Source of the DNA: Gammaproteobacteria bacterium
GTDB taxonomy: Bacteria; Pseudomonadota; Gammaproteobacteria; Steroidobacterales; Steroidobacteraceae
NCBI GenBank assembly: GCA_947469285.1
Contig: CANIOW010000016.1
Coordinates: 1 to 64,000 of the forward strand
Reading direction: 5' to 3'
Length of the DNA: 64,000 nt
A program made the translations under genes and the position numbers. Shown in pieces: positions 7,952 through 17,495 of the stretch (positions are counted from its first letter, which is position 1; each line of letters opens with the position of its first letter). The notes beneath the pieces were generated by a model. That model searched no databases and was not told the DNA's origin. It saw only the letters and a list, made by a program, of their open reading frames with translations.

Positions 7952-7974
7952 TTATCCACAGCTTTTGTGGATAA
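7952..7974. promoter_or_regulatory. Facing pair of perfect DnaA boxes
   Basis: TTATCCACA (7952-7960) and its exact reverse complement TGTGGATAA (7966-7974) are separated by 5 nt. Both match the consensus TTATNCACA. A partial GTCCACA lies just upstream at 7942-7948, and an AT-rich tract begins about 90 nt upstream. This can be a DnaA-titrating or regulatory site, or part of a replication origin. Confidence 0.7.
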
Positions 7975-8104
7975 CTTTTCGCCGCCGTTTAAGATGCGCT
8001 GCAGCACCTCAGCGTGCGGTAGGCCACAGTGCCGGCGCACTGCCCTTGCCTGAAAGGCCAGCGGGGGCTATGCTCCGCGGCTCTCTTAACCACGGACGCC
8101 CACC

Positions 8105-8320
<216 letters not shown>

Positions 8321-8396
8321 AGGCCGGTGGGCGTGCTGCCCACTCGTCCGTTTCCCATGTCGGTCGGGAACCTTCACCGGTTCCACCCGTCCAAAG

Positions 8397-8429
8397 AAGG
8401 CGCTCCAGCTCTGCTGGCGGCGCCTTTTT
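8397..8429 (+). terminator. Rho-independent terminator of rpmE
   Basis: AAGGCGC pairs with GCGCCTT, and CCAGC with GCTGG inside it, followed by a TTTTT run. It lies about 75 nt after rpmE. Confidence 0.85.
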
Positions 8430-8485
8430 CATTGGCCATGGTTTGCTTTAGGCTGACACTCACTACGTTTGCGGGACGCTAAACG

Positions 8486-9949
8486 ATGTCTTGTTTCCCT
8501 CTTCGCTCTGTCTATGGCGCCGTGTGGCTGCTGGCGCTTGGCTTGACCGGCCCGGCCCGTGCCGCCACGCCGCTGATGATGTCGGAGAAGGCCGAGGTCA
8601 AGCTGGGGCGCGCGCAGCACCAGCAGGTGGTGCAGGAGTCGGGCCTGTATGACGATGACGCTTTGCAGGCCTACGTGTCGGAGGTGGGCCACAAGCTGGC
8701 GCTGAAGAGCGACCGGCCAACACTTGAGTGGACCTTCACGGTGCTGGATACCGAAGACGTCAATGCCTTCGCGCTGCCGGGGGGGTTCGTGTACGTGTCG
8801 CGTGGCATCTTGCCGTATTTGAACTCGGAGGCTGAACTGGCCGCCGTGCTCGGCCACGAGATTGGGCACGTGACCGCACGCCACGGCTTGAAGCGCCAGA
8901 CGCGCGGTACGCTGGCCAATCTTGGCGCAGCGGCCGCTGCGATCGTCACCGGGCAGCCGCTGGTGGGTGATCTGGCCAACATGGCCGGCGCCGCGCTGGT
9001 CAGCGGCTACGGGCGGGACCAAGAGCTTGAGGCGGACCGCATTGGCGCAGAAATTCTTGCGCGCACCGGCTACGACCCGCAGGCCATCACCCGCGTGGTG
9101 GGGTCGCTGAAAGACCAGGAGACTTTCGAGCTGGCGCGTGCGCGGGCAGAAAACCGCAAGCCCCACATCTACCATGGCCTGTTCGCCTCGCATCCAGACA
9201 ATGACCAGCGTCTGCAGGAAGCCGTGAAGGCCTCCGCTGGCGCGGAAAAGCGCGCCACTGGCCAGGACGAGGGCAAAGAGGTGTATTTCAAGCACATCGA
9301 TGGCGTGGCGGTGGGCACCAGCCGTGCGCAAGGGGTGGTGCATGACAGCCGTTTCTACCATGCGGACATGGGGGTGACCATGGCCTTTCCGCGCGGCTGG
9401 AACGTGGAGAACGAACGCGAGCGCATCAGCGCCACGGCGCCGGACAAGAACACCTTTATGCAAGTGACGGTCGCGGCCATTCCGCCGAAAGTGTCAACGC
9501 CGCGACAGTTTGTGGTGGGGCTGGTGGGCAACCTGGGCTCCGTGGGCGACGCGCATGAACTGACCGTGAATGGCCAGCCGGCCTACACCGCGGTGGTGCG
9601 CGGGGTGCAGACACCCTACGGCGTGCGCCCCACCCGGGTGGTGGTCATCGAGTTCAACAACCAGTACTACCGCATCGACGGCGCCAGCCGCGGCGGGGTG
9701 GCGGTGCCGGAAGCGGACGGCCTGATTTTGTCTTCAGCGCAAACCTTCCGGCGGCTGAAAGACGCCGAATATGCACTGGCCGAGCCGAACCGGTTGAAGA
9801 TCGTCAAGGCAGCCCCCGGCACTACCGTGAGCGCGCTGGCCAAAGCCACGCCACTGAAAGACTACCGCGAAGAGACCCTGCGGCTGTACAACGACTGGTA
9901 CCCCGCCGGCGAACCGGCCGCCGGCGCGCTGGTTAAAACCGTCCGTTAA
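8486..9949 (+). CDS. Periplasmic M48-family metalloprotease
   Basis: The 487-residue protein starts with a Sec signal peptide (hydrophobic 'GAVWLLALGLTG', probable cleavage after 'ARAA' near residue 28). The zinc motif is HEIGH at 124-128. The third zinc ligand is probably the Glu in 'ELEADRIG' near 180. It resembles the BepA/LoiP group that degrades misassembled outer-membrane proteins, but a C-terminal region of about 200 residues replaces the TPR domain of BepA. It is monocistronic, between the rpmE terminator and gltA. Confidence 0.88.
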   Translation: MSCFPLRSVYGAVWLLALGLTGPARAATPLMMSEKAEVKLGRAQHQQVVQESGLYDDDALQAYVSEVGHKLALKSDRPTLEWTFTVLDTEDVNAFALPGGFVYVSRGILPYLNSEAELAAVLGHEIGHVTARHGLKRQTRGTLANLGAAAAAIVTGQPLVGDLANMAGAALVSGYGRDQELEADRIGAEILARTGYDPQAITRVVGSLKDQETFELARARAENRKPHIYHGLFASHPDNDQRLQEAVKASAGAEKRATGQDEGKEVYFKHIDGVAVGTSRAQGVVHDSRFYHADMGVTMAFPRGWNVENERERISATAPDKNTFMQVTVAAIPPKVSTPRQFVVGLVGNLGSVGDAHELTVNGQPAYTAVVRGVQTPYGVRPTRVVVIEFNNQYYRIDGASRGGVAVPEADGLILSSAQTFRRLKDAEYALAEPNRLKIVKAAPGTTVSALAKATPLKDYREETLRLYNDWYPAGEPAAGALVKTVR

Positions 9950-10012
9950 TACCTTGATTTGTGCAGTGCACCGTGACACCCTGCCGGGGCCTAAAATACC
10001 CGCGAGAACCCC

Positions 10013-11308
10013 ATGGCGAAGAAATTCCAGCTGACCAACCTCGAGACCGGCAAGTCATCAGAACTGGCCGCCCTGTCACCGACCGTGGGTCCGGACGTGC
10101 TGAACATCGGCGCGCTGAACAAAGACCATGGGGTGTTTACCTTCGACCCCGGCTTCATGGCCACCGCTTCGTGCGAGTCGAAGATTACCTATATCGACGG
10201 CGACGCAGGCATCTTGCTGTACCGCGGTTACCCGGTAGAGCAGCTGGCGGAAAAAAGCAGCTTCTTGGAAGTGTCTTACCTGCTCATCAACGGTGAATTG
10301 CCCACCGCCGCGCAGCTGAAAGAATTCACCGGCAACATCACCCACCACACCATGCTGAACGAGACGCTGCAGCGTTTCTACAACGGGTTCAACTACGACG
10401 CTCACCCCATGGCGATGGTGTCGGCAGTGGTCGCTTCACTGGCGGCTTTCTACCACGACACCATGGACATCCACAGCCCGCGCCACCGCGAAATCTTCGC
10501 GCATCGCATGCTGGCGAAAATCCCCACCATTGCGGCGGCGGCCTATAAGCATTCCTTGGGCCAGCCGTTCGTCCACCCGCGCAACAATCTCGACTATTGC
10601 AGCAACCTGTTGCACATGTTCTTCGCCGTACCTTGCGAGGAGTATCAGGTAGACCCGGTGGCTGCTGAAGCGCTCGACCTGCTGTTCATTCTCCATGCGG
10701 ACCATGAGCAGAACGCCAGCACCAGCACGGTGCGTCTGGCCGGCAGCACGGGCACCAATCCGTATGCAGCCATCTCTTCTGGCGTGTCGGCGCTGTGGGG
10801 CCCCTCGCACGGCGGCGCCAATGAAAGCGTGTTGGTCATGCTCGAGGAAATTGGCACTGTCGATAACATCCAGCGCTTTCTTTCGAAGGTGAAGGACAAG
10901 GAAGACAACACCAAGCTGATGGGCTTTGGTCATCGGGTGTACAAGAACTTCGATCCGCGCGCGCGCATTATTCGTGCGATGTGCCACAAGGTACTCGCCA
11001 AGCTTGGTCGCGCTGACAACCCGCTGCTCGATCTGGCCTTGCGTCTCGAGGAAATTGCGCTGAAGGACGAATACTTCGTGTCGCGCAAGCTGTACCCGAA
11101 CGTCGACTTCTACTCGGGCATCATTTACAGCGCACTGGGCATCCCGCGCTCGATGTTCACGGTGTTGTTCGCCGTGGCACGCACGGCCGGCTGGGTGGCG
11201 CATTGGCAGGAAATGATCGCTGACCCGGCGATGAAGATTGGCCGGCCACGCCAGCTGTACACCGGTTCGGCCAAGCGCGACTACGCCGACATCGTTGCCC
11301 GCGGCTGA
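10013..11308 (+). CDS. gltA: Citrate synthase
   Basis: The 431-residue type II, hexameric-class citrate synthase condenses oxaloacetate and acetyl-CoA. Catalytic motifs are present: 'GPSHGGANE' with the first His, '[14 protein letters not shown]' with the second His and the Asp, and '[12 protein letters not shown]' near the C-terminus. The length and the N-terminal beta domain ('[15 protein letters not shown]') are usual for Gram-negative GltA. A TAAAAT hexamer at 9992-9997 may be its -10 element. It faces the PBP1A operon across a hairpin. Confidence 0.97.
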   Translation: MAKKFQLTNLETGKSSELAALSPTVGPDVLNIGALNKDHGVFTFDPGFMATASCESKITYIDGDAGILLYRGYPVEQLAEKSSFLEVSYLLINGELPTAAQLKEFTGNITHHTMLNETLQRFYNGFNYDAHPMAMVSAVVASLAAFYHDTMDIHSPRHREIFAHRMLAKIPTIAAAAYKHSLGQPFVHPRNNLDYCSNLLHMFFAVPCEEYQVDPVAAEALDLLFILHADHEQNASTSTVRLAGSTGTNPYAAISSGVSALWGPSHGGANESVLVMLEEIGTVDNIQRFLSKVKDKEDNTKLMGFGHRVYKNFDPRARIIRAMCHKVLAKLGRADNPLLDLALRLEEIALKDEYFVSRKLYPNVDFYSGIIYSALGIPRSMFTVLFAVARTAGWVAHWQEMIADPAMKIGRPRQLYTGSAKRDYADIVARG

Positions 11309-11334
11309 AGGCCGCGGCTGAGCGCGCCGTGTGG

Positions 11335-11356
11335 GTCGTGGGGTCGTCCCCACGAC
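11335..11356. terminator. Hairpin between convergent gltA and the PBP1A operon
   Basis: A perfect 9-bp stem, GTCGTGGGG with CCCCACGAC, encloses TCGT. It ends exactly at the stop codon of the minus-strand gene. Being symmetrical it could stop transcription from both sides, but there is no T-tract. Confidence 0.5.
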
Positions 11357-11967
11357 TACTGCGCGCTGAGCAACACCCGCAGTTCGTCGATCGTGGCGCG
11401 GCGCAGTGGCCGGCCATCGGTCGCTGACAGTGGCGCCTGACGCAGGCCATCCAACGGAAATACCAGCGCGTCGACGGTGACGGTGGCGACGCCAAAACGT
11501 ACCGCGGGCGTTAGCGCCCAGGCGTCGGCGCGCAGCTTGACGCGACGCTCTACCAGTTCATGGGGCACGGCCGTGTCCATCAAGCGGATGGTCAGGGCTT
11601 CGGGACGTTCGCTGAACACGTGGAGCTGCACTTCGGTATTGCGCGTGGCGGTGCCGGCCAGTACCGGGCCCACCAGCCGTGGGGTGAAGTCCTGCAGCAT
11701 TTCCATCGCCACCAGCGCGGTCTGGCGCAGGCTGCGTACCGTATCGCCATGCGTGTCTGCTTCAAACAGCCGCTGGTATTCGCGCAGGGCCACTTCAATT
11801 TCCGCGTTGCTTGGCAACACCGCGCCTTCGAAGGTGCCGAAGCGTTCGGCGGCCTTGCGTTTGGCAAAGCCGAAATCGTCGATGCCGTGCTCGGCCATCA
11901 GGCGCGCGGCCTCCACTGCCAACGTCCGGCGCAGGGCGTCACCGCGGCCCCCCGCGTAGCGCGTCAA
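11356..11967 (-). CDS. Conserved hypothetical protein downstream of PBP1A
   Basis: I do not recognise a defined domain in this 203-residue protein. It has a helical N-terminal half ('LAVEAARLMAEHGIDDFGFAK', then a basic and acidic mix) and a beta-rich C-terminal half ('TEVQLHVFSERPEALTIRL'). It has no signal peptide or membrane segment. Similar proteobacterial proteins are sometimes labelled as ligase- or nucleotidyltransferase-like without experimental support. The frame starts at a TTG overlapping the PBP1A stop as TTGA, which suggests translational coupling; the first internal ATG is about 24 codons in. Its position suggests a cell-wall role, which is only inference. Confidence 0.7.
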   Translation of the reverse strand: MTRYAGGRGDALRRTLAVEAARLMAEHGIDDFGFAKRKAAERFGTFEGAVLPSNAEIEVALREYQRLFEADTHGDTVRSLRQTALVAMEMLQDFTPRLVGPVLAGTATRNTEVQLHVFSERPEALTIRLMDTAVPHELVERRVKLRADAWALTPAVRFGVATVTVDALVFPLDGLRQAPLSATDGRPLRRATIDELRVLLSAQ

Positions 11968-14441
11968 AACAGCGGCTCCTCGGCGGGCTGCGTATCGTCA
12001 CTGGCGGGGGTGGTGGGGGCCCCGGGGGTCCCCGCAGCGCCTGCGGGCAAGTGGCCAGCCATGAACAGCTCGGTGATGGCGTCGGTGTCGCTGGCACCGG
12101 CCAGCTGGCCGGTGGTGGGCGAGATGCGTGCGGTAACGATGCCATCGGGTGCCGGCAGACGATGTTCGGGCACGCCGCGCAGGGCTTCGCGCATGAACGA
12201 GACCCACATCGGCAGCGCGGTGCGGCCGCCTTCTTCATTGGCGCCGAGCGTTCGCTCTTGGTCGAAACCGACCCAGGCAGTGCCCACCAGGTCGGCATTG
12301 AAGCCCGAGAACCAGGTGTCGCGCTTGTCGTTGGTGGTACCGGTCTTGCCGGCCAGATCCGTTCGGCCGAGGGCAAGCGCGCGCATCGCCGTTCCGCGGC
12401 GAATGACATCGCGCATCATGTCGGTCATCAGGTAGGCGTTGGCCGCCTCCAGGACGCGGGGTGCCACGCGGTCGGGTCCGATACGCGGGCCAGTGCCGCC
12501 CACGTCCGCCAGGCGCGTTACCCCGGCCGTTACGTCGTTCGTCCGCAGCGGCGGGGTCAGCGACAGGTCCGCCGCAGCCTCGCTCACACAGTCGCGGCAC
12601 ACCACCCGCGGCACAGCTTGCATCAGCACCTTGCCGTCCGGGCCTTCGAGCCGTTCAATGAGATAGGGCTGAACCTGGTAGCCACCGTTGGCGAACACGG
12701 TATAGCCAGTGGCGACCCGTAGCGGCGCCAGCTGGGCGGTGCCAAGCGCTAGCGTGAGGTTGCGCGGCAGTTCTTCACGCCTGAAACCAAATTTGGTCAG
12801 CGCTTCGGCGGCGGTGTCGATGCCAACGGCACGGAGCACACGGATGCTCACCAGATTGCGTGAACGCACGAGCGCTTCGCGTAGCCGGGTGGGGCCGCTG
12901 AACTCGCCGTTATCGTTTTCCGGCCGCCAGTCAGGGATTTCGCCATCCCCTTCATAAACCACGGGCGCGTCCAGCACCACGCTGGCGGCGGTGAAGCCCT
13001 GGTCAAGTGCCGCGGAATACAGGAACGGCTTGAAGGCAGAGCCCACTTGCCGCCGTGACTGCACCGCACGGTTGAACTTGCTGGCGTTAAAGTCGAAGCC
13101 GCCACTGAGAGCAACCACCGCGCCATCCTCCGGGTCGAGCGCCACGAAGGCGCCTTGCACGGCGGGCACCTGCACTAGCAGCGCCTGTCCGGGTGCCGTA
13201 GGCAGCGTGTAGATGATGTCGCCGCGCCGCACGATGTCGCTCGCGGTTTTCGGGGACGGCCCGACACCGGCATGGACACCGGGCTTGCGCGCCCACAGCA
13301 GGCCTGGCTCCCAGCTGATATGCCGGTGTTCGCCGTCTTCGGTGTACACCTCCAACGACTGGGCGCCGACGGTGATCACCACGGCAGGCACCAGACCGCC
13401 AGTGCGCGGCACTTCTACCAGCGCTTCGCGCCAGCCGGCTTCGTCGGTGGCCAGCACGCCCTGGGCCACGGGTCCACGCCAGCCGTGGCGGCGGTCGTAT
13501 TCCAGCAAGGTGGCGCGCAAGGCCACATCGGCCGCCCGCTGCAGGCGCGCGTCAACGGTGGTGGTCACCTTGTAGCCATCGGTGTAGAGCGCCTCGCCGT
13601 ATTGCTGAAACAGCGTGGCGCGCACCATTTCCGCGACATAGGGCGCGTCGACGCCCGCTCCTGCGCTGTGCGAGTGTGACTGCATGGGCACGGCGAGGGC
13701 GGCGGCGTATTCCTCGTCGGTGATATGGCCTTTGGTATGCATGCGCCGCAGCACATAGGCGCGGCGATGGCGGGTGGCTTCAGGGTTCACCACCGGGTTA
13801 ACGCGCGCCGGGCGCTGCGGCAGGCCACCGAGGGTGGCGGCCTCGGCAATGGTGAGTTCGTCGAGCCCCTTGCCGAAATAGACCTCGGCGGCTGCGGCCA
13901 CGCCGTAGGCGCGCTCGCCGAGGTAGATCTTGTTCAGATATAGCGTGAGGATCTCTTTCTTGGAGAACGCGGATTCCAGACGGAAAGAAAGGAAGATTTC
14001 ACGCAGCTTGCGCTTCAGTTCTTTCTCGCGGCCCAAGAACATGTTGCGTGCCAGTTGTTGGGTGATGGTGCTGCCGCCCTGCGACAGCTCACCCCGCACG
14101 ATCACCAAGAACAGCGAACGCCCGAGGCCCATCAGGTCGATGCCGCCATGCTGGAAAAAGCGGTCGTCCTCGGCGTCGATGAAGGCCTGCACCACGTGGG
14201 GTGGGATGTCGTCGAACTGCACGGGTACCCGGCGCTGGTCGCCAATCTGGGCCAGTAACTGGCCGTCGCGGCTGTAAACGCGCAGCGGCAGCTGTAGCCG
14301 CACGTCGCGGAGCTGCTCCACTGCCGGCAGGCCCGGGGCCAGGTAGTAAAAGGTTCCCGCACCGAGGAGCAGCACCAGGGCGGCCCCGCTGAAGGCTGCC
14401 GTGGCGGCCCAGGACAGTAGCCGAACGTGAAGTGGCTTCAA
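11964..14441 (-). CDS. mrcA: Penicillin-binding protein 1A, bifunctional transglycosylase/transpeptidase
   Basis: The 825-residue class A PBP has a single N-terminal membrane anchor (about 10-35). The GT51 domain has catalytic Glu91 in 'DAEDDRFFQHGG' and 'GGSTITQQLARNMFL' (122-136). The transpeptidase domain has the SxxK motif Ser468-Lys471, 'SRN' (527-529) and 'KTGTT' (699-703). It polymerises and cross-links peptidoglycan in the periplasm. The gene is divergent from pilM, an arrangement known from pseudomonads and xanthomonads. Its stop overlaps the start of a small hypothetical gene. Confidence 0.95.
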   Translation of the reverse strand: MKPLHVRLLSWAATAAFSGAALVLLLGAGTFYYLAPGLPAVEQLRDVRLQLPLRVYSRDGQLLAQIGDQRRVPVQFDDIPPHVVQAFIDAEDDRFFQHGGIDLMGLGRSLFLVIVRGELSQGGSTITQQLARNMFLGREKELKRKLREIFLSFRLESAFSKKEILTLYLNKIYLGERAYGVAAAAEVYFGKGLDELTIAEAATLGGLPQRPARVNPVVNPEATRHRRAYVLRRMHTKGHITDEEYAAALAVPMQSHSHSAGAGVDAPYVAEMVRATLFQQYGEALYTDGYKVTTTVDARLQRAADVALRATLLEYDRRHGWRGPVAQGVLATDEAGWREALVEVPRTGGLVPAVVITVGAQSLEVYTEDGEHRHISWEPGLLWARKPGVHAGVGPSPKTASDIVRRGDIIYTLPTAPGQALLVQVPAVQGAFVALDPEDGAVVALSGGFDFNASKFNRAVQSRRQVGSAFKPFLYSAALDQGFTAASVVLDAPVVYEGDGEIPDWRPENDNGEFSGPTRLREALVRSRNLVSIRVLRAVGIDTAAEALTKFGFRREELPRNLTLALGTAQLAPLRVATGYTVFANGGYQVQPYLIERLEGPDGKVLMQAVPRVVCRDCVSEAAADLSLTPPLRTNDVTAGVTRLADVGGTGPRIGPDRVAPRVLEAANAYLMTDMMRDVIRRGTAMRALALGRTDLAGKTGTTNDKRDTWFSGFNADLVGTAWVGFDQERTLGANEEGGRTALPMWVSFMREALRGVPEHRLPAPDGIVTARISPTTGQLAGASDTDAITELFMAGHLPAGAAGTPGAPTTPASDDTQPAEEPLF

Positions 14442-14531
14442 GAAACGTGATCCAAGCGATTGCAGTAAGGCTGCTGATTATGCATAGTTCGGGGGCAGTC
14501 TGCGGGAAGGCTCATGAAATTTGCCAATAAC

Positions 14532-14545
14532 TAACTATATAGTTA
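14532..14545. promoter_or_regulatory. 14-bp perfect palindrome in the mrcA-pilM divergent promoter region
   Basis: TAACTATATAGTTA is fully self-complementary and lies in the 164-nt divergent gap, 60 nt before pilM. It may be a repressor or activator site for one or both operons; no regulator is assigned. Confidence 0.5.
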
Positions 14546-14605
14546 CGCTAACATCCTCGAATTACATGGCGTAATGCCGCCTAATGGTCTGAGGCTAAAG
14601 GAAAT

Positions 14606-15685
14606 ATGCGGCGCTTTCTCCAAAAGCTCACCTTCGCCCAGCGGGCCCCGCTTATCGGGCTCGACATCACCACCTCGTCGGTCAAGCTGATTGAGCTGTC
14701 GTTGTCGGGTGACCAGTACCGGGTCGAGTCTTATGCCGCAGAGGCCACGCCCCACAGTGCGGTCAGCGACAAGGCCATCGTCGACGCAGCCGCCATCGGT
14801 GAAGTCATTCGCCGTGCGCTGAAGCGCGCTGGCGCCCGTTCCAGCGATGTGGCGGTGGCTATTTCCGGTGACGCTGCCATCACCAAGCTCATTCAAATGC
14901 CGCGCTCGCTGTCCGAGCAGGACCTGGAGGCGCAGATCGAACTGCAAGCCGACCAGTACATCCCCTTCCCCATGGAAGACGTGGCCTACGACTTCGAAGT
15001 CATCGGACCGAACCCGAAAGACCCGGAGATGAATGATGTGTTGCTCGTTGCCACTCGCAACGAGAACGTCGAGCAGCGTCTGGCGGCGGTGGCCGCCGCA
15101 GGCCTGAACTGCCGACTGGTGGACGTGGAAGCGTTCGCGCTGGAAAATGCCTGCAAACTGCTGACGCACCATATGCCGGATGGCGGCTTAGGGCGCACCG
15201 TGGCGGTGGTCGATTTTGGTGCCAGCACCACCACCTTCAGCGTGCTGCAGGACCTGAAAGTGGTCTACACGCGGGACTTCGCGTTTGGCGGGCAGCAGCT
15301 CACCGAAGAGATCATGCGCACTTACGGGCTCAGCATGGAAGAAGCCGGGCGGGCCAAGAAAGAGGGCGGTCTGCCGTCTAACTACCAGTCCGAAGTGCTC
15401 GACCCGTTTATTGATGACATGACCCAGCAGGTCAGTCGCAGTCTCCAGTTCTATCTCGCCTCCGGTAATGGCCGTGAGCAGCCTGAACAGATTCTGGTCT
15501 GCGGCGGCTGCGCCAACATTCCCGGGGTGGCGGATGTCATCGCCAGCCGCGTCGGGATCCCGGCCGAAAAGGGTGACCCCCTAGGTCAAATGAAGCTGTC
15601 CGGCAAGGCCAAGGCGCTGGGGGTCCGCAAGGATGCCACCGCGCTGCTAACGGCTTGTGGGCTAGCGCTGCGGAGCTTCGACTGA
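14606..15685 (+). CDS. pilM: Type IV pilus inner-membrane assembly protein PilM
   Basis: The 359-residue actin/FtsA-like protein sits on the cytoplasmic face and binds ATP and the PilN N-terminus. 'PLIGLDITTSSVKLIEL' is the phosphate-1 motif, 'TVAVVDFGASTTTFSV' the phosphate-2 motif and 'ILVCGGCANIPGV' the adenosine motif. It is the first gene of pilMNOPQ, with AAAGGA upstream of the ATG. Its stop overlaps the pilN start (TGATG). Confidence 0.96.
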   Translation: MRRFLQKLTFAQRAPLIGLDITTSSVKLIELSLSGDQYRVESYAAEATPHSAVSDKAIVDAAAIGEVIRRALKRAGARSSDVAVAISGDAAITKLIQMPRSLSEQDLEAQIELQADQYIPFPMEDVAYDFEVIGPNPKDPEMNDVLLVATRNENVEQRLAAVAAAGLNCRLVDVEAFALENACKLLTHHMPDGGLGRTVAVVDFGASTTTFSVLQDLKVVYTRDFAFGGQQLTEEIMRTYGLSMEEAGRAKKEGGLPSNYQSEVLDPFIDDMTQQVSRSLQFYLASGNGREQPEQILVCGGCANIPGVADVIASRVGIPAEKGDPLGQMKLSGKAKALGVRKDATALLTACGLALRSFD

Positions 15686-16317
15686 TGCCGCGGATTAATC
15701 TACTTCCTTGGCGGTTGGAAGAGCGCCAGCGCCGCGCCAAACAGTTCTACCTGGCAGTGGCAGGCGCCGTGCTTGCCGGCGTGGCGGTGGCCTTGATGGG
15801 CAGCTTAGTGGTGACCAGCCTCACCAACAGCGAACGTGAGCGTAACGCTTACCTCAAAACCGAGATCGCCGCACTCGATCGACAGATTACCGAGATTCTC
15901 GGGCTTGAGACGCAGCGCTCACGCTTGCTCGGACGTATGGAAATTATCGAGCGTCTGCAGCGCAGCCGTCCGGAGATCGTGCATGTCTTCGACGAACTGG
16001 TGCGCACGCTGCCTGAGGGGATCTACCTCACTTCCGTGCGGCAGACCGGCCGCAAGCTGGAGCTGAAAGGCCTCGCCCAATCGAGCACGCGAGTGTCGAC
16101 CTTCATGCGTAATATTGAGGCTTCCGCGTGGCTGAGTAACCCGGAGCTGCAGCTGGTGGAAACCAAGGGTATTTCCGCCGTGGCCACTGGGGGCGCCGAA
16201 TTCGTCCTGACGGTGCAGCAAAAAGGCCCCGACCCGGAGGCGGAAATCCGCGCGCTAACGCCCGGCGCCAAGGGCCGGTTGCGCCGACCCACCGCCGGTA
16301 ACGGGGGTGCCCCATGA
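15685..16317 (+). CDS. pilN: Type IV pilus assembly protein PilN
   Basis: The 210-residue bitopic membrane protein begins with 'PRINLLPWR', the conserved cytoplasmic peptide that docks into PilM. One transmembrane helix (about 25-47) and a periplasmic coiled coil and ferredoxin-like domain follow. It dimerises with PilO in the alignment subcomplex. The start is set by the one-base overlap with pilM, and the end overlaps pilO by 4 nt. Confidence 0.95.
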   Translation: MPRINLLPWRLEERQRRAKQFYLAVAGAVLAGVAVALMGSLVVTSLTNSERERNAYLKTEIAALDRQITEILGLETQRSRLLGRMEIIERLQRSRPEIVHVFDELVRTLPEGIYLTSVRQTGRKLELKGLAQSSTRVSTFMRNIEASAWLSNPELQLVETKGISAVATGGAEFVLTVQQKGPDPEAEIRALTPGAKGRLRRPTAGNGGAP

Positions 16318-16964
16318 ACCTGATCGAAGAACTGCAGCGGCTCGATCCGAAAGAGCCAGGCCGTTGGCCACTGTCCATCCGCGCGCTGGCGGTGGCCTTG
16401 GTCTTCGTGATCGCTTCGTTTCTCTTCGGCATGCTGTTCGTGTGGAACACCCAGGTAGAGGAATACGATCAAGTGAAGGCCGAGCAGGAGCAGCTCTGGC
16501 AACAGTTCGATGACAAGCAGCGCAAGGCGGCCAATTTCGACGCCTACCGTGCCCAGCTTAAAGACATGGAGCGTTCCTTCGGCGCCATGCTGCGGCAGTT
16601 GCCGGGCCGCACTGAAGTGCCGAACCTGCTGGTGGATATTTCCCAGACGGGCCTCGCGGCCGGCCTCGAGGAAAAACTGTTCCAGCCGGCGGCTGAACAG
16701 AAGCAGGATTTTTACGCCGAACTCCCCATCAAGATCCGGTTGACAGGCTCGTACCACGAGCTGGGCAGCTTCGTCAGCGGCATTGCCGCTTTGCCGCGTA
16801 TCGTCACCCTGCACGAGCTGCAGCTGGTGCCCGAGACCGGAAAGGGCGTGGCTCCCGACCAGCTAACCCTCGATTTAACCGCTAAGACCTACCGCTACCT
16901 CGAGGATGAGGAAATGAGCGCGGACACGGCCAAGGGCAAACGTCCGCCGGGGGTGTCGCCATGA
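16314..16964 (+). CDS. pilO: Type IV pilus assembly protein PilO
   Basis: The 216-residue protein has a short cytoplasmic tail, a transmembrane helix (about 22-45), a coiled coil and a periplasmic domain with 'LPGRTEVPNLLVDISQTGLA', a conserved PilO block. It pairs with PilN in the inner-membrane alignment complex. It overlaps pilN and pilP by 4 nt each. Confidence 0.95.
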   Translation: MNLIEELQRLDPKEPGRWPLSIRALAVALVFVIASFLFGMLFVWNTQVEEYDQVKAEQEQLWQQFDDKQRKAANFDAYRAQLKDMERSFGAMLRQLPGRTEVPNLLVDISQTGLAAGLEEKLFQPAAEQKQDFYAELPIKIRLTGSYHELGSFVSGIAALPRIVTLHELQLVPETGKGVAPDQLTLDLTAKTYRYLEDEEMSADTAKGKRPPGVSP

Positions 16965-17476
16965 ATCGCTCCATCACTCGGGTCGCCACCTTGGCCCTGC
17001 TGGTACTGGCCACCACGCTGGGCGCGTGCGCGGGCGGTATGACGGAGCTACAGGAGCGTGTCGCAGAGGCGAAGAAACGGCCGGGCGGACGCATTCAGCC
17101 GCTCCCCGAGATCAAGCCCTACGAGACCTTCAACTACGATCCTGCCGGTATGCGTTCGCCATTCGAACCCAGCGATCCCTCGGCTGGGGCGCAGGGTGGC
17201 TTGCGTCCGGACTCGACCCGCACGCGTGAATTCTTGGAACAATATTCGCTCGACACGCTGCGCATGGTGGGTACCTTGCGCCGTGGTGGAAATGTGTATG
17301 GGCTGGTGCAAACCAAAGACGGACTGGTTCACCGCGTAGCGGTGGGCAACTACCTCGGTCAGGCAGACGGTCATATCATCGTCATAGCCGAGGCTAAGAT
17401 CTCGCTCATCGAGATCGTGCCGGACGGGCTCGGGGGGTTCATGGAACGTCCCGCTGCGCTCGCGCTAGCAAACTGA
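16961..17476 (+). CDS. pilP: Type IV pilus lipoprotein PilP
   Basis: The 171-residue protein has a lipoprotein signal with lipobox 'LGAC' (Cys23). The PilP domain includes 'YDPAGMRSPFEP' and 'LDTLRMVGTLRRGG'. It links the PilN-PilO complex to the secretin PilQ. It overlaps pilO by 4 nt and is followed 19 nt later by pilQ. Confidence 0.95.
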   Translation: MNRSITRVATLALLVLATTLGACAGGMTELQERVAEAKKRPGGRIQPLPEIKPYETFNYDPAGMRSPFEPSDPSAGAQGGLRPDSTRTREFLEQYSLDTLRMVGTLRRGGNVYGLVQTKDGLVHRVAVGNYLGQADGHIIVIAEAKISLIEIVPDGLGGFMERPAALALAN

Positions 17477-17495
17477 ATTCGGGGAGACCTGCGAC

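Larger units (their letters stand above)
7720..8104. other. 385-nt intergenic region with AT-rich tract and DnaA boxes
   Basis: No coding sequence is supported. From left to right it holds a GC-rich hairpin just after hemW (7727-7760), an AT-rich tract (about 7862-7915) in an otherwise GC-rich chromosome, the facing DnaA boxes (7952-7974), and then the rpmE leader. The rpmE promoter must lie in the last 130 nt, but no clear sigma-70 hexamers are obvious. Confidence 0.6.

Noticed and set aside
7952-7974. Calling this the chromosomal origin oriC
   Set aside because: Only two boxes are present and no dnaA, dnaN or gidA is nearby; kept as a DnaA-box pair only.
8429-9463. 344-codon minus-strand frame opposite the M48 protease
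   Set aside because: Histidine- and arginine-rich composition typical of shadow frames; the plus strand has a signal peptide and HEIGH.
10436-11353. 305-codon minus-strand frame opposite gltA
   Set aside because: No motif, and citrate synthase on the other strand is unambiguous.
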